Source: Nanchangia anserum
Lineage (GTDB): Bacteria; Actinomycetota; Actinomycetes; Actinomycetales; Actinomycetaceae
Assembly (NCBI RefSeq): GCF_015240065.1
Contig: NZ_CP060506.1
Location: 620,001 to 684,000 of the forward strand
Length of the DNA stretch: 64,000 nt
Direction of reading: 5' to 3'
Part shown: positions 49,882 through 58,727 of the stretch, one piece after another
How positions within the stretch are numbered: position 1 is the stretch's first letter
How the letters are laid out: each line of letters opens with the position of its first letter
Made by a program: the position numbers and the translations under genes
Notes under the pieces: generated by a model
What the model saw: only the letters and a program-made list of their open reading frames with translations
What the model was told of the DNA's origin: nothing
Database searches by the model: none

Positions 49882-50334
49882 ATGGTCGGAGTAGTTCACA
49901 AGGCGATGGACTTCATGGGGTTGTCCGAGCCGAAAATGGGCGCCGACGAAGATGCGCATGACTACGTCGACGACTATGACTACGACTTCGACGACAGCGA
50001 TCGCGACACCGGCAGTGATGTGACTCCTTTCCCCGCGCCGCAGGTCGTCTCATCGGGTAGTGACGTTCACCGGATCGTCACGATTAAGACGACGAACTTC
50101 GATACCGATGCCACCCGCCTCGGTGATGCCTTTCGCGAGGGCGTTCCCGTCATCCTCAATGTCACGGGTATGAAGGAGGGTGATGCTCGCCGCCTCATCG
50201 ACTTCGCCGCAGGACTGGTCTACGGCCTGCGCGGTAAGCTCGAACGTGTGACGCACCGGGTGTTTTTGCTCTCGCCCGAGACCGTTGCCGTGAGCGCGGT
50301 CAAGGATGACTCGACGCGAGGTTTCTTTGATTAA
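49882..50334 (+). CDS. sepF: Cell division protein SepF
   Basis: Membrane anchor of FtsZ in actinobacteria and Firmicutes. The 150-residue protein has an N-terminal amphipathic segment (VGVVHKAMDFMGL), a very acidic linker rich in Asp and Tyr, and the SepF domain with VPVILNVTGMKEGDARRLIDFAAGL. ATG 49882 follows GAGGGGGA. It overlaps the yggT gene. With DivIVA nearby this is the standard actinobacterial set. Confidence 0.95.
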   Translation: MVGVVHKAMDFMGLSEPKMGADEDAHDYVDDYDYDFDDSDRDTGSDVTPFPAPQVVSSGSDVHRIVTIKTTNFDTDATRLGDAFREGVPVILNVTGMKEGDARRLIDFAAGLVYGLRGKLERVTHRVFLLSPETVAVSAVKDDSTRGFFD

Positions 50335-50647
50335 TCCCCACGGTATCGTGCTGCTTGCGGCACAGGTGTGCTCGTGGATCATCTCGATCTACCTGCTCAT
50401 TCTTCTCGTGCGCGCTGTGTTGGAGTGGATTCGCTTTTTCGTCCCCCAGATGCGTCCTCCCGGAGTGCTGCTCGTTATTGCCAACATCGTCTACGCGCTG
50501 ACGGATCCGCCCCTGCGGGCGTTGCGGCGTGTCATTCCGCCGGCGCGTTTGGGATCAGTCTCGCTTGATGTCGGATTTATCGTCCTGTTTTTTGGTCTGA
50601 TGATCCTGCGTCGGGTGATCTGGTATCTCGCTTACCTGCTCATGTGA
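50306..50647 (+). CDS. YggT-family membrane protein
   Basis: Small membrane protein of unknown function found beside sepF in many bacteria. The 113-residue protein has two main hydrophobic spans (about 15-40 and 90-112) and the family motif VYALTDPPLRALRRVIPP. The start is uncertain: ATG 50306 overlaps sepF by 29 bases, whereas TTG 50327 has CGAGG upstream and a more usual N-terminus. Confidence 0.85.
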   Translation: MTRREVSLINPHGIVLLAAQVCSWIISIYLLILLVRAVLEWIRFFVPQMRPPGVLLVIANIVYALTDPPLRALRRVIPPARLGSVSLDVGFIVLFFGLMILRRVIWYLAYLLM

Positions 50648-50655
50648 GTTGGCCA

Positions 50656-50688
50656 CCGTGCGACATAAGTGACAGTTGTGGCGCACGG
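50656..50688 (+). terminator. Possible terminator hairpin after yggT
   Basis: A 7-bp perfect stem (CCGTGCG at 50656-50662 and CGCACGG at 50682-50688) with a 19-base loop. No T run follows. It would separate yggT from divIVA. Confidence 0.3.
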
Positions 50689-50716
50689 GAAGGGTGGTGC
50701 TCACGTGATGATCGGG

Positions 50717-50722
50717 TAGACT
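50717..50722 (+). promoter_or_regulatory. Putative -10 box of divIVA
   Basis: TAGACT in the 218-base gap before divIVA, giving a leader of about 140 bases. I see no other feature in that leader. Inferred from pattern. Confidence 0.4.
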
Positions 50723-50865
50723 GGAAGGGATCGACCAGGTCGCCTCATGGTGGTACGGCTGCGTGTGACGTGGACGCGGACTACGATGAGAGGCAGTGTC
50801 TGGTCAACGGATGCCAACCGCAGTCGCGGGTACGCCCGCGGCACTAGTGACAGGAAGAACTTGAG

Positions 50866-51513
50866 ATGAGTGACATGCCGCTGCTGAGCGCCGATGACGT
50901 CCACTACAAGACGTTCACGCCGACGAAGTTCCGCGAGGGCTACGACCAGGACGAGGTGGACGAGTTCCTCGACCAGGTCGTCTTCACCATCCAGTCGCTT
51001 GAGGAGCGCGTTGGCACCGGCGAGCCGCTGCCCGCCGCGACCCAGCCCGCCCCGGTTGTCGACGGCGGCGATGAGGCCCACGGTCAGCTCCGTGCTGAGT
51101 ACGACGCGGCGAACGAGCGCATCGCTCAGCTCGAGGCGGAGAAGCAGCAGCTTCAGGCCGAGCTCGACGAGGCCCGTCGCGCGGTGCAGCAGGCGCCCGC
51201 CCCCACCTCGACGGGATCGACCGAAGAGGCGTCCTCGATGCTCGCTATGGCCCAGCGCGTTCATGACGAATACGTCCGTGACGGCGAGCAAGAGGGTAAC
51301 CGGATCGTCGGTGAGGCCCGCGCCCAGGGCGAGCAGATCATTCGTGAGGCCAACGACGAGGCCGCCCGCGTCCTCGACAAGCTCGAGACTGAGCGTGGCA
51401 GCCTCCAGTCGAAGGTTGACGATCTCAAGCAGTTCGAGCGCGAGTACCGTACGCAGCTGCGCTCGCACCTGGAGTCGCTGATTCAAAACGTCGACGCCGG
51501 CGCTGGCAACTAA
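50866..51513 (+). CDS. divIVA: DivIVA (Wag31) polar growth protein
   Basis: Coiled-coil protein that marks poles and septa and directs wall growth in actinobacteria. The 215-residue protein has the N-terminal membrane-binding domain with FTPTKFREGYDQDEVDEFLD, a flexible linker (about 50-70), and long coiled coils (about 75-110 and 130-205). ATG 50866 follows AGGAAG. It ends the dcw-linked set and is followed by a hairpin. Confidence 0.96.
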   Translation: MSDMPLLSADDVHYKTFTPTKFREGYDQDEVDEFLDQVVFTIQSLEERVGTGEPLPAATQPAPVVDGGDEAHGQLRAEYDAANERIAQLEAEKQQLQAELDEARRAVQQAPAPTSTGSTEEASSMLAMAQRVHDEYVRDGEQEGNRIVGEARAQGEQIIREANDEAARVLDKLETERGSLQSKVDDLKQFEREYRTQLRSHLESLIQNVDAGAGN

Positions 51514-51526
51514 AACGATCATCACC

Positions 51527-51557
51527 AAGGCGCGTATGTGAGTGGCATGCGCGCCTT
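51527..51557 (+). terminator. Hairpin after divIVA, probable terminator
   Basis: An 11-bp stem (51527-51537 with 51547-51557, one G-U pair) and a 9-base loop, starting 14 bases after the divIVA stop. No T run follows, which is common for actinobacterial terminators. Confidence 0.5.
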
Positions 51558-51604
51558 CGGTGTGCATAGCAGTCGACGGTGAGTCCGAGGGAGGGGGTGG
51601 AGCG

Positions 51605-52120
51605 ATGCGACCCATCAACTGGCGCTCTTTTGCGTATTTTTATGGGGCCGTCACCATCCCGACCCTGCTTATCGATCAGGTGACGAAGGCTCTGGCCGTG
51701 GCTCGGTTGGAGCCAAACGAGGCCTATCCGCTCCTCGGCTCACTGCTCTCGCTGCAGCTCGTCCGTAACCCCGGGGCGGCGTTTTCGTTCGCGTCGTCGT
51801 CGACGTGGGTGTTTACCGTGGTCGCCTGCGTCGTCATCGCGGCGGTCGCCTACATTGCGCCGCACGTCGAGCATCGCTGGTGGCTGACGGTGCTCGGGCT
51901 GCTGGTCGGCGGAGCGATGGGGAACCTCATCGATCGGCTGATCCAACCGCCGGCCTTCGGTAGCGGCCATGTCGTCGATTTCCTCAATTACGGAGGCCTG
52001 TTTATCGGCAACGTCGCTGATATCGCCATCGTTGCCGCGGTAATAGGCGTGGTCGGTCTCACGCTCGCCGGCGTTCCGCTGGGCAGCCCCCGGCGTCGGC
52101 GTGTGGAGGCGCGCCAATGA
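51605..52120 (+). CDS. lspA: Lipoprotein signal peptidase LspA
   Basis: Membrane aspartic protease that cleaves lipoprotein signal peptides. The 171-residue protein has four membrane helices and the two catalytic aspartates in GNLIDRL and FIGNVADIAI, plus LVRNPGAAFSF. ATG 51605 follows GGGAGGGGG. It overlaps rluD by 4 bases (ATGA), a pairing seen in many bacteria. Confidence 0.96.
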   Translation: MRPINWRSFAYFYGAVTIPTLLIDQVTKALAVARLEPNEAYPLLGSLLSLQLVRNPGAAFSFASSSTWVFTVVACVVIAAVAYIAPHVEHRWWLTVLGLLVGGAMGNLIDRLIQPPAFGSGHVVDFLNYGGLFIGNVADIAIVAAVIGVVGLTLAGVPLGSPRRRRVEARQ

Positions 52121-53058
52121 CGACGCAGTGGGCCGAGGTGGATGACTCGCTCCACGACGAGCGCGTCGACGTCGGCCTGTCGCGACTATTTGGCATTTCT
52201 CGTTCCCAGGCCGGTGTGCTCGTGAGGAGCGGCGAGGCCCGCGTTAACGGGGCGACGTGCACGAAAGCGCACAAGCTTCGCGTCGGCGACGTCCTCGAGG
52301 TCGATCTGCCCGATGAGACAGAACCAGATCTGCGCACTCCGGCCGATCTTGACATCCTCTACGAGGATGACGAGCTCGTCGTCGTCAACAAGCCCGTGGG
52401 CATGGCTGCCCACACGGGGCCGGGGTGGTCGGGGCCAACCGTCATCGGCGCCTTGCTTGCCGCTGGGCACCGCGTCTCGACCTCGGGTCCCCCCGAGCGC
52501 ACGGGTATCGTTCATCGCCTCGATGCGGCGACGACGGGGGCGATGGTCGTGGCGAAGACGGAGCTGGCGTATGCGAAACTCAAGAACGACTTCCGCTACC
52601 GCCGCGTCGGCAAGATCTATCACGCGCTCGTCCAGGGCTATCCCGATCCCACCGAGGGCAGCATCGATGCTCCGATCGGGCGTCATCCCTCACGCGATTT
52701 CAAGATGGGGGTCGTCTACGGCGGCAAACCCGCGCTCACGCACTATCGCACGCTCGAGGTGTTGCCCGGGGCGACGCTGCTGGAAGTCGAGCTGGAGACA
52801 GGGCGCACCCACCAGATTCGCGTCCACATGCAGGCGATCGGTCATCCCATCGTCGGCGATTCGACCTACGGTGCCGATCCCGTATTGGCTGCCAGCGTGG
52901 GCATGACGCGGCAATGGCTTCATGCGAGGAACCTCACGTTCGACCATCCGCTCACGCGCCAGCGCGTCGACATCGAGGCTCCCTACACGTCCGACCTCTC
53001 GTCGGCGCTGACGGCGGCACGCGCCAGCGTGTCGCGCGGGCCTAGGATCGAGCCATGA
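52117..53058 (+). CDS. rluD: RluA/RluD-family 23S rRNA pseudouridine synthase
   Basis: Isomerises uridines in 23S rRNA. The 313-residue protein has an N-terminal S4 domain (about 15-75), the catalytic aspartate motif HRLDAATTG, and the C-terminal ETGRTHQIRVHMQAIGHPIVGD. ATG 52117 overlaps lspA; its end overlaps dnaE by 4 bases. Assignment to RluD rather than another RluA member is by gene context. Confidence 0.92.
   Translation: MTTQWAEVDDSLHDERVDVGLSRLFGISRSQAGVLVRSGEARVNGATCTKAHKLRVGDVLEVDLPDETEPDLRTPADLDILYEDDELVVVNKPVGMAAHTGPGWSGPTVIGALLAAGHRVSTSGPPERTGIVHRLDAATTGAMVVAKTELAYAKLKNDFRYRRVGKIYHALVQGYPDPTEGSIDAPIGRHPSRDFKMGVVYGGKPALTHYRTLEVLPGATLLEVELETGRTHQIRVHMQAIGHPIVGDSTYGADPVLAASVGMTRQWLHARNLTFDHPLTRQRVDIEAPYTSDLSSALTAARASVSRGPRIEP
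53043..53048 (+). promoter_or_regulatory. -10 box of a leaderless dnaE promoter
   Basis: TAGGAT followed by exactly 6 bases and ATG 53055, inside the last codons of rluD. Inferred from pattern. Confidence 0.5.
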
Positions 53059-56000
53059 GCGCCTCGTCCGACTTCGTCCACCTCCACGTTCACACCGACT
53101 ATTCGATGCTGGATGGGGCGGCTCAGATCGGCAAGCTCGTCGCCGAGGCCAAGCGCCTCGGGCAGCGGGCGCTCGCGATTACCGATCACGGCTACCTGTT
53201 TGGTGCCTATGAGTTTTACGCGGCTGCCAAGGCCGCCGAGATCAAGCCGATCATCGGCCTCGAGGCCTACGTCACGCCCGGTACCTCCCGTTTCGACAAG
53301 GAGACGCGCGTGAGGTGGGGTGATGAGTCTCAGGCCTCCGACGATGTGTCGGCTCGCGGTGCGTACACCCACATGACGCTGTTGGCACGCACGACCCAGG
53401 GGATGCATAACCTCTTTCGGTTGGGGTCGCAGGCCAGTCTCGACGGGCAGATGAACAAGTGGCCGCGCGCTGACCGCGACCTGCTCGAACGCTACGGCAA
53501 CGGCCTCATCGGCACGACGGGGTGCCCGTCTGGCGAAGTGCAAACGCGCATGCGGCTCGGCCAGTTCGACGAGGCACGTCGGTGTGCCGAGGAGCTGCAA
53601 GACATCTTTGGCAAGGACTATTTTTACGTCGAGCTCATGGACCACGGACTCGACATCGAACGGCGCGTGCGCACCGAGCTGTTGGACCTGGCCAAGCACC
53701 TGGGCGCCCCGCTGCTGGCAACAAACGATTCGCACTACGTCACCGAGGCGGACCAGCCGACCCAGGACGCCTTGCTGTGCATCAACTCGGGGTCGCGTCT
53801 GTCCGATCCCGATCGCTTTACGTTCGACGGCACCGGCTACTACCTGCGTCCCGGCGACGAGATGCATCGGCTGTTTGCCGACCTGCCCGAAGCGTGCATG
53901 AATACGCTGCGCGTGGCCGAGCAGTGCGAGGTCGAGTTCCACACCGTCGCCGACGGTGCATCCTACATGCCTCAATTCCCCGTGCCCGAGGGCGAGGACG
54001 AGACATCGTGGTTCATCAAGGAAGTCGAACGCGGCCTCAACAAACGTTTCCCCGATGGCGTCCCCGAAGCCGAGCGACGCCAGGCCGAATACGAGTGCGA
54101 CGTCATCGAGCGCATGCAGTTCCCGGGCTACTTCCTCGTCGTCGCCGACTACATCAACTGGGCGAAGGATCAGGGCATTCGCGTGGGACCGGGGCGTGGC
54201 TCGGGTGCGGGATCGATGGTTGCCTACGCGATGGGAATCACCGAACTCAACCCGCTCAAATACGGTCTCATGTTCGAGCGGTTCCTCAACCCCGAGCGCG
54301 TCTCAATGCCCGACTTCGACGTCGACTTCGACGAACGCCGCCGCGACGAGGTCATCGACTATGTGACCGAACGCTACGGCGCGGATAAGGTTTCCCAGGT
54401 CGTCACCTACGGCAAGATCAAGGCGAAGCAGGCGCTCAAGGACTCTGCGCGTATCTTGTCGAAGCCCTATTCGGTGGGCGAGCAGCTGACGAAGAAGATG
54501 CCCAAGGCGATCATGGGCAAGGACATGAGCGTGTCGGGGATGTTCACCCCGTCGGATCCGCGCTATTCCGAGGCCGAGGAATTCCGCCGCTACTACGCCG
54601 AGAACGAGGCCGAGCTGGGGCCCGTGGTTAATCTCGCGCGCGAGCTTGAGGGTCTGACTCGCCAGTGGGGCGTCCACGCGTGCGCCGTCATCATGTCCTC
54701 GCACACGCTCACCGACATCATCCCCATGATGAGGCGCGTCAAAGACGGTGCCGTCATCACCCAGTTCGATTACCCCACGTGTGAGACGCTCGGCCTGCTG
54801 AAGATGGACTTCCTGGGGTTGCGTAACCTCACGGTTCTCTCGGATGCTCAGGACAACATCGTCGCCAACAATAAGCCGGCCGTCGACCTGGAATCGGTGC
54901 CGCTGGATGACCAGGCGACCTTCGATCTCCTCTCCAGCGGTGAAACGCTGGGGGTGTTCCACCTCGATAGCTCGGGCATGCGCTCCTTGCTGCGGTTGAT
55001 GAAGCCGACGCACTTTAACGACATTTCGGCCGTGGGCGCGCTGTATCGACCCGGACCGATGGGGGCCCAGTCCCACACGAATTACGCGCTGCGCAAGAAC
55101 GGTCGCCAGCAGATCACGCCGATTCACCCGACGCTGGAAGAACCCCTCAACGAGATCCTGTCGGAAACGTATGGCCTCATCGTCTACCAAGAGCAGGTCA
55201 TGGCGATTGCCCAGAAACTCGCCGGGTATTCCCTCGGCGAAGCCGACCTGTTGCGTCGCGCGATGGGCAAGAAGAAAAAGGCCGAGATGGACAAGCAGTT
55301 CGCCACGTTCAAGGCGGGCATGCTCGAGCGCAACTATCCCGAAGAGGCGATCACGACTCTGTGGGAAATCCTCGTCCCGTTCTCGTCCTACGCCTTCAAC
55401 AAGTCGCACTCGGCGGCTTACGGCCTCGTGTCCTATTGGACGGCCTACCTCAAAGCGAACTACCCGGCCGAATACATGGCCGCCCTGCTCACCTCGACGG
55501 GAAATAACCGCGACAAGCTGGCGATGTACCTGCGCGAGTGCCGGCGCATGGACATCGATGTCCTCGTTCCCGACATCAATTTGTCGCAGGCCAACTTCTC
55601 GCCGGTCGGTCATTCGATCCGATTCGGGTTCTCGGCTATCCGCAACGTCGGGGCAAATGTCGTCGACGCCATCATCGCGACCCGCCAGGAAAAGGGCGAC
55701 TTCACGTCGTTTACCGACTTCCTGCAAAAGGTGCCGCAGGCGGTCTGCAACCGCCGCACCGTCGAGTCCCTCATCAAGGCCGGAGTCTTTGACTCTCTGG
55801 GAATGACGCGTCGAGCCCTTCATGCCCGTCACGAGGAAGCGGTGTCGTCGATGGTCGGTCTCAAGCGCAACGAGGAGATCGGTCAGTTTGATCTGTTTGG
55901 CGCCCTCGATGAGGGACCGGCGGATGTGTTCACCCTCGAGATTCCCGAGATGCCCGAGTGGGACAAAAAGGACAAGCTCGATTTTGAGCGCCAGATGCTC

Positions 56001-56606
56001 GGCCTGTACGTGTCGGACCACCCGCTCAACGGCCTGCAATACGTCCTCAATCGCAACAGCGACCACGAGGTTGCCGACATCATCACCGATGGGGGAGCGG
56101 TTCCCGAGGGTGCGCGCGTGCGCCTGTGCGGGCTCATCGCAGGTATTGAGCGCAAGGTGACGAAGAAATCGGGATCTCCGATGGCGATCATCACGCTCGA
56201 GGACCTGTCGGGGTCGATCGAGGCGACGTTCTTCCCCACCCAGTACGAGACCTTTGCCACCTACCTAACCGACGACGCCATCGTCTCGGTCGTCGGGCGA
56301 GTGAAGTACACCGACGAGGGATCGGCCTCGCTCGTCGCCCAGGAGCTCACGGTGCCGAACGTCGCGATGGGCTCGGATGGGCCGCTGGTCGTCACGATGC
56401 GCGCGGAGCGATGCACCCGACAGGTGGCCGAAGACCTCGGCGAGATCCTGCGCAACCACCCCGGGGGATCGGTCGTGCGCATGCGTCTCGTTTCGTCGTC
56501 GAGCGTGACGACGGTGCAACTCGATGATGCGCTGCGGGTGAACAGCGAGGCGAGCCTGTATTCCGAGCTCAAGGCCCTGCTCGGACGAAACTGCCTAGAG
56601 GCGTGA
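53055..56606 (+). CDS. dnaE: DNA polymerase III alpha subunit
   Basis: Main replicative polymerase. The 1183-residue protein has an N-terminal PHP domain (HLHVHTDYSMLDGAAQ), the C-family catalytic core with PGRGSGAGSMVAYA and PDFDVDFDERRRDEVI (two catalytic aspartates), PYAFNKSHSAAYG-like NKSHSAAYGLVSYW, a helix-hairpin-helix region, and an OB-fold near residues 1010-1090. The length is that of DnaE1, not the shorter mutagenic DnaE2. It overlaps rluD by 4 bases. Confidence 0.97.
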   Translation: MSASSDFVHLHVHTDYSMLDGAAQIGKLVAEAKRLGQRALAITDHGYLFGAYEFYAAAKAAEIKPIIGLEAYVTPGTSRFDKETRVRWGDESQASDDVSARGAYTHMTLLARTTQGMHNLFRLGSQASLDGQMNKWPRADRDLLERYGNGLIGTTGCPSGEVQTRMRLGQFDEARRCAEELQDIFGKDYFYVELMDHGLDIERRVRTELLDLAKHLGAPLLATNDSHYVTEADQPTQDALLCINSGSRLSDPDRFTFDGTGYYLRPGDEMHRLFADLPEACMNTLRVAEQCEVEFHTVADGASYMPQFPVPEGEDETSWFIKEVERGLNKRFPDGVPEAERRQAEYECDVIERMQFPGYFLVVADYINWAKDQGIRVGPGRGSGAGSMVAYAMGITELNPLKYGLMFERFLNPERVSMPDFDVDFDERRRDEVIDYVTERYGADKVSQVVTYGKIKAKQALKDSARILSKPYSVGEQLTKKMPKAIMGKDMSVSGMFTPSDPRYSEAEEFRRYYAENEAELGPVVNLARELEGLTRQWGVHACAVIMSSHTLTDIIPMMRRVKDGAVITQFDYPTCETLGLLKMDFLGLRNLTVLSDAQDNIVANNKPAVDLESVPLDDQATFDLLSSGETLGVFHLDSSGMRSLLRLMKPTHFNDISAVGALYRPGPMGAQSHTNYALRKNGRQQITPIHPTLEEPLNEILSETYGLIVYQEQVMAIAQKLAGYSLGEADLLRRAMGKKKKAEMDKQFATFKAGMLERNYPEEAITTLWEILVPFSSYAFNKSHSAAYGLVSYWTAYLKANYPAEYMAALLTSTGNNRDKLAMYLRECRRMDIDVLVPDINLSQANFSPVGHSIRFGFSAIRNVGANVVDAIIATRQEKGDFTSFTDFLQKVPQAVCNRRTVESLIKAGVFDSLGMTRRALHARHEEAVSSMVGLKRNEEIGQFDLFGALDEGPADVFTLEIPEMPEWDKKDKLDFERQMLGLYVSDHPLNGLQYVLNRNSDHEVADIITDGGAVPEGARVRLCGLIAGIERKVTKKSGSPMAIITLEDLSGSIEATFFPTQYETFATYLTDDAIVSVVGRVKYTDEGSASLVAQELTVPNVAMGSDGPLVVTMRAERCTRQVAEDLGEILRNHPGGSVVRMRLVSSSSVTTVQLDDALRVNSEASLYSELKALLGRNCLEA

Positions 56607-56614
56607 GGCGCGCC

Positions 56615-56620
56615 TACACT
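56615..56620 (+). promoter_or_regulatory. -10 box of the furA promoter
   Basis: TACACT 26 bases before ATG 56647, overlapping the palindrome at 56618-56634. Inferred from pattern. Confidence 0.45.
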
Positions 56621-56634
56621 TGAATGACTCAAGT
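56618..56634. promoter_or_regulatory. 17-bp palindrome, probable FurA operator
   Basis: ACTTGA-ATGAC-TCAAGT, a perfect 6-bp inverted repeat over a 5-base centre, overlapping the -10 box of the regulator. The TTGA half site resembles what I recall of the FurA operator of mycobacteria, so autoregulation is likely. Confidence 0.6.
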
Positions 56635-56646
56635 AAGGCCACCATA

Positions 56647-57093
56647 ATGAGGCGTATGGCTGGACCCTATACCGAGATGCTGCGCGGCGCCGGTCTGCGT
56701 GTGACCGCGGCGCGCATCGCCGTATTGGACGTCATCGATCGGGGCGGCCACTGCGATGCCGACGAGATCCGCTCGGGCGTGAATGCGGAACTGGGATCGA
56801 TCTCGGGACAAGCCATCTACGATGCCGTCAACACGCTGACGGCGCGCGGCGTTTTGCGACGCATCGCTCCGGCCGGATCGCGGGCGCGCTACGAACTCAA
56901 CCACGGCGACAACCATCACCACGTCGTTTGCCGCGACTGCGGTCGCATGGGGGACATCGCCTGCGCTGTTGGCAGCGCGCCCTGCCTGGAGCCCATGAAC
57001 CTCGAGCCGGGGTGGGACGTGGACGTCGCCGAGGTGATCTACTGGGGCCGCTGCCCGGAGTGCGCGCGCGAGCAGTGCGCTCGCGGCGCCTAG
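56647..57093 (+). CDS. furA: Fur-family transcriptional regulator, FurA/CatR type
   Basis: Metal-dependent repressor; close relatives sense peroxide and control catalase-peroxidase. The 148-residue protein has the winged helix (RVTAARIAVLDVI; SGQAIYDAVNTLTARGVL), the metal motif GDNHHHVVC and two CxxC pairs (CRDC, CPEC). The stretch DIACAVGSAPCL matches FurA of mycobacteria and CatR of Streptomyces closely. ATG 56647 is preferred; TTG 56620 overlaps the operator. Unlike those, no katG follows: the next gene is a convergent S4 protein overlapping by 4 bases. Confidence 0.88.
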   Translation: MRRMAGPYTEMLRGAGLRVTAARIAVLDVIDRGGHCDADEIRSGVNAELGSISGQAIYDAVNTLTARGVLRRIAPAGSRARYELNHGDNHHHVVCRDCGRMGDIACAVGSAPCLEPMNLEPGWDVDVAEVIYWGRCPECAREQCARGA

Positions 57094-57320
57094 GCGTCGC
57101 GCACGGCGATAACGACATCGCCGGTCGGCAGGGCAAGCGTCACGTGCTGTCCGGCGTGAAGACTGCGCCCGCGCTGGGTGACGACCTCACCGTCGACGCT
57201 CACGTCGCCCGAGGCGATGGCCACGCCCGCCTCGGCACCGTCTTCGACGAGTCCGGACAACTTGAGGAGTTGGCCCAGTTTGATCGGGCAGCGCACGGGC
57301 AGGGTGAGGATCTCGCTCAT
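57090..57320 (-). CDS. S4-domain RNA-binding protein (YaaA-like)
   Basis: A 76-residue protein made almost only of an S4 domain, with IKLGQLLKLSGLVEDGAEAG and the GDVSVDGEVVTQRGR turn typical of small YaaA/YbcJ-type RNA-binding proteins. ATG 57320 (MSEILTLPV) is the start; upstream codons lack homology. It is convergent with furA (4-base overlap) and divergent from hisD, 75 bases away. Its target RNA is unknown. Confidence 0.82.
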   Translation of the reverse strand: MSEILTLPVRCPIKLGQLLKLSGLVEDGAEAGVAIASGDVSVDGEVVTQRGRSLHAGQHVTLALPTGDVVIAVRDA

Positions 57321-57383
57321 GTGTCGAATCCTACTCGCGTCCCGCCGCGCGGACGGGGCAGGGGAGGGGCCATCGAGATCCCC

Positions 57384-57389
57384 TAGCAT
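57384..57389 (+). promoter_or_regulatory. -10 box of a leaderless his operon promoter
   Basis: TAGCAT followed by exactly 6 bases and ATG 57396 of hisD. No room remains for a leader attenuator between box and start. Inferred from pattern. Confidence 0.55.
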
Positions 57390-57395
57390 GTGCCT

Positions 57396-58703
57396 ATGCT
57401 TTCCGTCACCGATTTGCGTGATCTCTCGCCCAGTCCCGCCGAGCTCAATGCGCTGCTGCCGCGTGCGCGCGTCGATCTGGATGCTGCCATCGACGTCGTC
57501 ACCCCGATCATGGAGGACGTGCGTTCGCGCGGGCGCGAGGCGATTGCCGAGTGGTCACGTCGCTTCGACGGGTCGGCCCCCGAGGAGCTGCGCGTCTCGC
57601 CCGACTACCTCAATCGGTGTTTGGACGAGCTCGACCCGGCGGTGCGGACCGGGCTGGAGATCGCGATTGCGCATAATCGTGCCGGTCACCGCGCCCAGAT
57701 GCCACGCGAAGTTGCTACCGAAATTGTTCCCGGCGGTATCGTGCGCCAGCGGTGGATTCCCGTGCGCCGCGTCGGGCTTTACGTGCCTGGCGGTCTGGCT
57801 GTTTATCCCTCGAGCGTCGTCATGAATGTCGTCGCCGCGCAGGTTGCCGGCGTCGCCGAGACCGCGCTCGTCACACCGCCGCAACGCCACTTCGACGGCA
57901 ATATTCACCCGACGATTGCCGCCGCCTGCGCCCTGCTGGGTGTCGACGAGGTCTACGCGGTTGGCGGTGCTCAGGCGATCGCCATGCTCGCCTGGGGCAT
58001 TGACGACGGCGAGGCCCCCATTGCACCCGTCGACGTCATCACCGGGCCGGGCAACATCTACGTCGCCGCGGCCAAGCGCGTCGCCCGCTCGGTGTGCGGC
58101 ATCGACGCCGAAGCCGGCACGACCGAGATCGCCATCATTGCCGACGACTCGGCACATGCTCGTTTTGTCGCCGCCGACCTGGCCTCGCAAGCCGAACACG
58201 ATCCTGCCGCGGCCTCCGTCCTCATCACGGATAGCGAGGAACTCGCGCGCGAAGTCGACACCGAGCTCGAGGCGATCGTCGCCGCCACGCGCCACAGCGA
58301 TCGGTGTCGCACGGCGTTGGGGGGACCCCAATCGGGAATTCTCCTGGTCAGTGACATCGACCAGGCGATCGACGTCGCGAACGCCTACGCCGCCGAACAC
58401 CTCGAGATTCACACGGCAAACGCCGAGGCGGATGCCGCGCGCATCCACAACGCCGGGGCGATCTTCGTGGGTCCGTACTCGCCGGTTCCGCTCGGCGACT
58501 ACGTTGCCGGGTCGAACCACGTCTTGCCCACGTCGGGCACCGCGCGCTACGCCGCCGGCCTCAACGTCATGGCGTTTATCAAACCTGTCCAGCAGATTCA
58601 CTACACCGCCGAGGCGCTGGCCGAGCTCACGCCTCACCTGGGTGCTCTCGCCGAGAGCGAAGACCTGCCAGCACACGGTGAAGCCGCGCGCGCCCGCGCC
58701 TAG
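57396..58703 (+). CDS. hisD: Histidinol dehydrogenase
   Basis: Performs the last two steps of histidine synthesis, histidinol to histidine, with NAD. The 435-residue protein has GGLAVYPSSVVMN, GPGNIYVAAAKR, the zinc and catalytic residues around SQAEHDPAA and the EHLEIH motif, and SNHVLPTSG near the end. ATG 57396 is chosen over GTG 57390 because the -10 box ends 6 bases before it. It heads the his cluster. Confidence 0.97.
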   Translation: MLSVTDLRDLSPSPAELNALLPRARVDLDAAIDVVTPIMEDVRSRGREAIAEWSRRFDGSAPEELRVSPDYLNRCLDELDPAVRTGLEIAIAHNRAGHRAQMPREVATEIVPGGIVRQRWIPVRRVGLYVPGGLAVYPSSVVMNVVAAQVAGVAETALVTPPQRHFDGNIHPTIAAACALLGVDEVYAVGGAQAIAMLAWGIDDGEAPIAPVDVITGPGNIYVAAAKRVARSVCGIDAEAGTTEIAIIADDSAHARFVAADLASQAEHDPAAASVLITDSEELAREVDTELEAIVAATRHSDRCRTALGGPQSGILLVSDIDQAIDVANAYAAEHLEIHTANAEADAARIHNAGAIFVGPYSPVPLGDYVAGSNHVLPTSGTARYAAGLNVMAFIKPVQQIHYTAEALAELTPHLGALAESEDLPAHGEAARARA

Positions 58704-58727
58704 CCGTCCCTACGAGAAAGACTCCCC

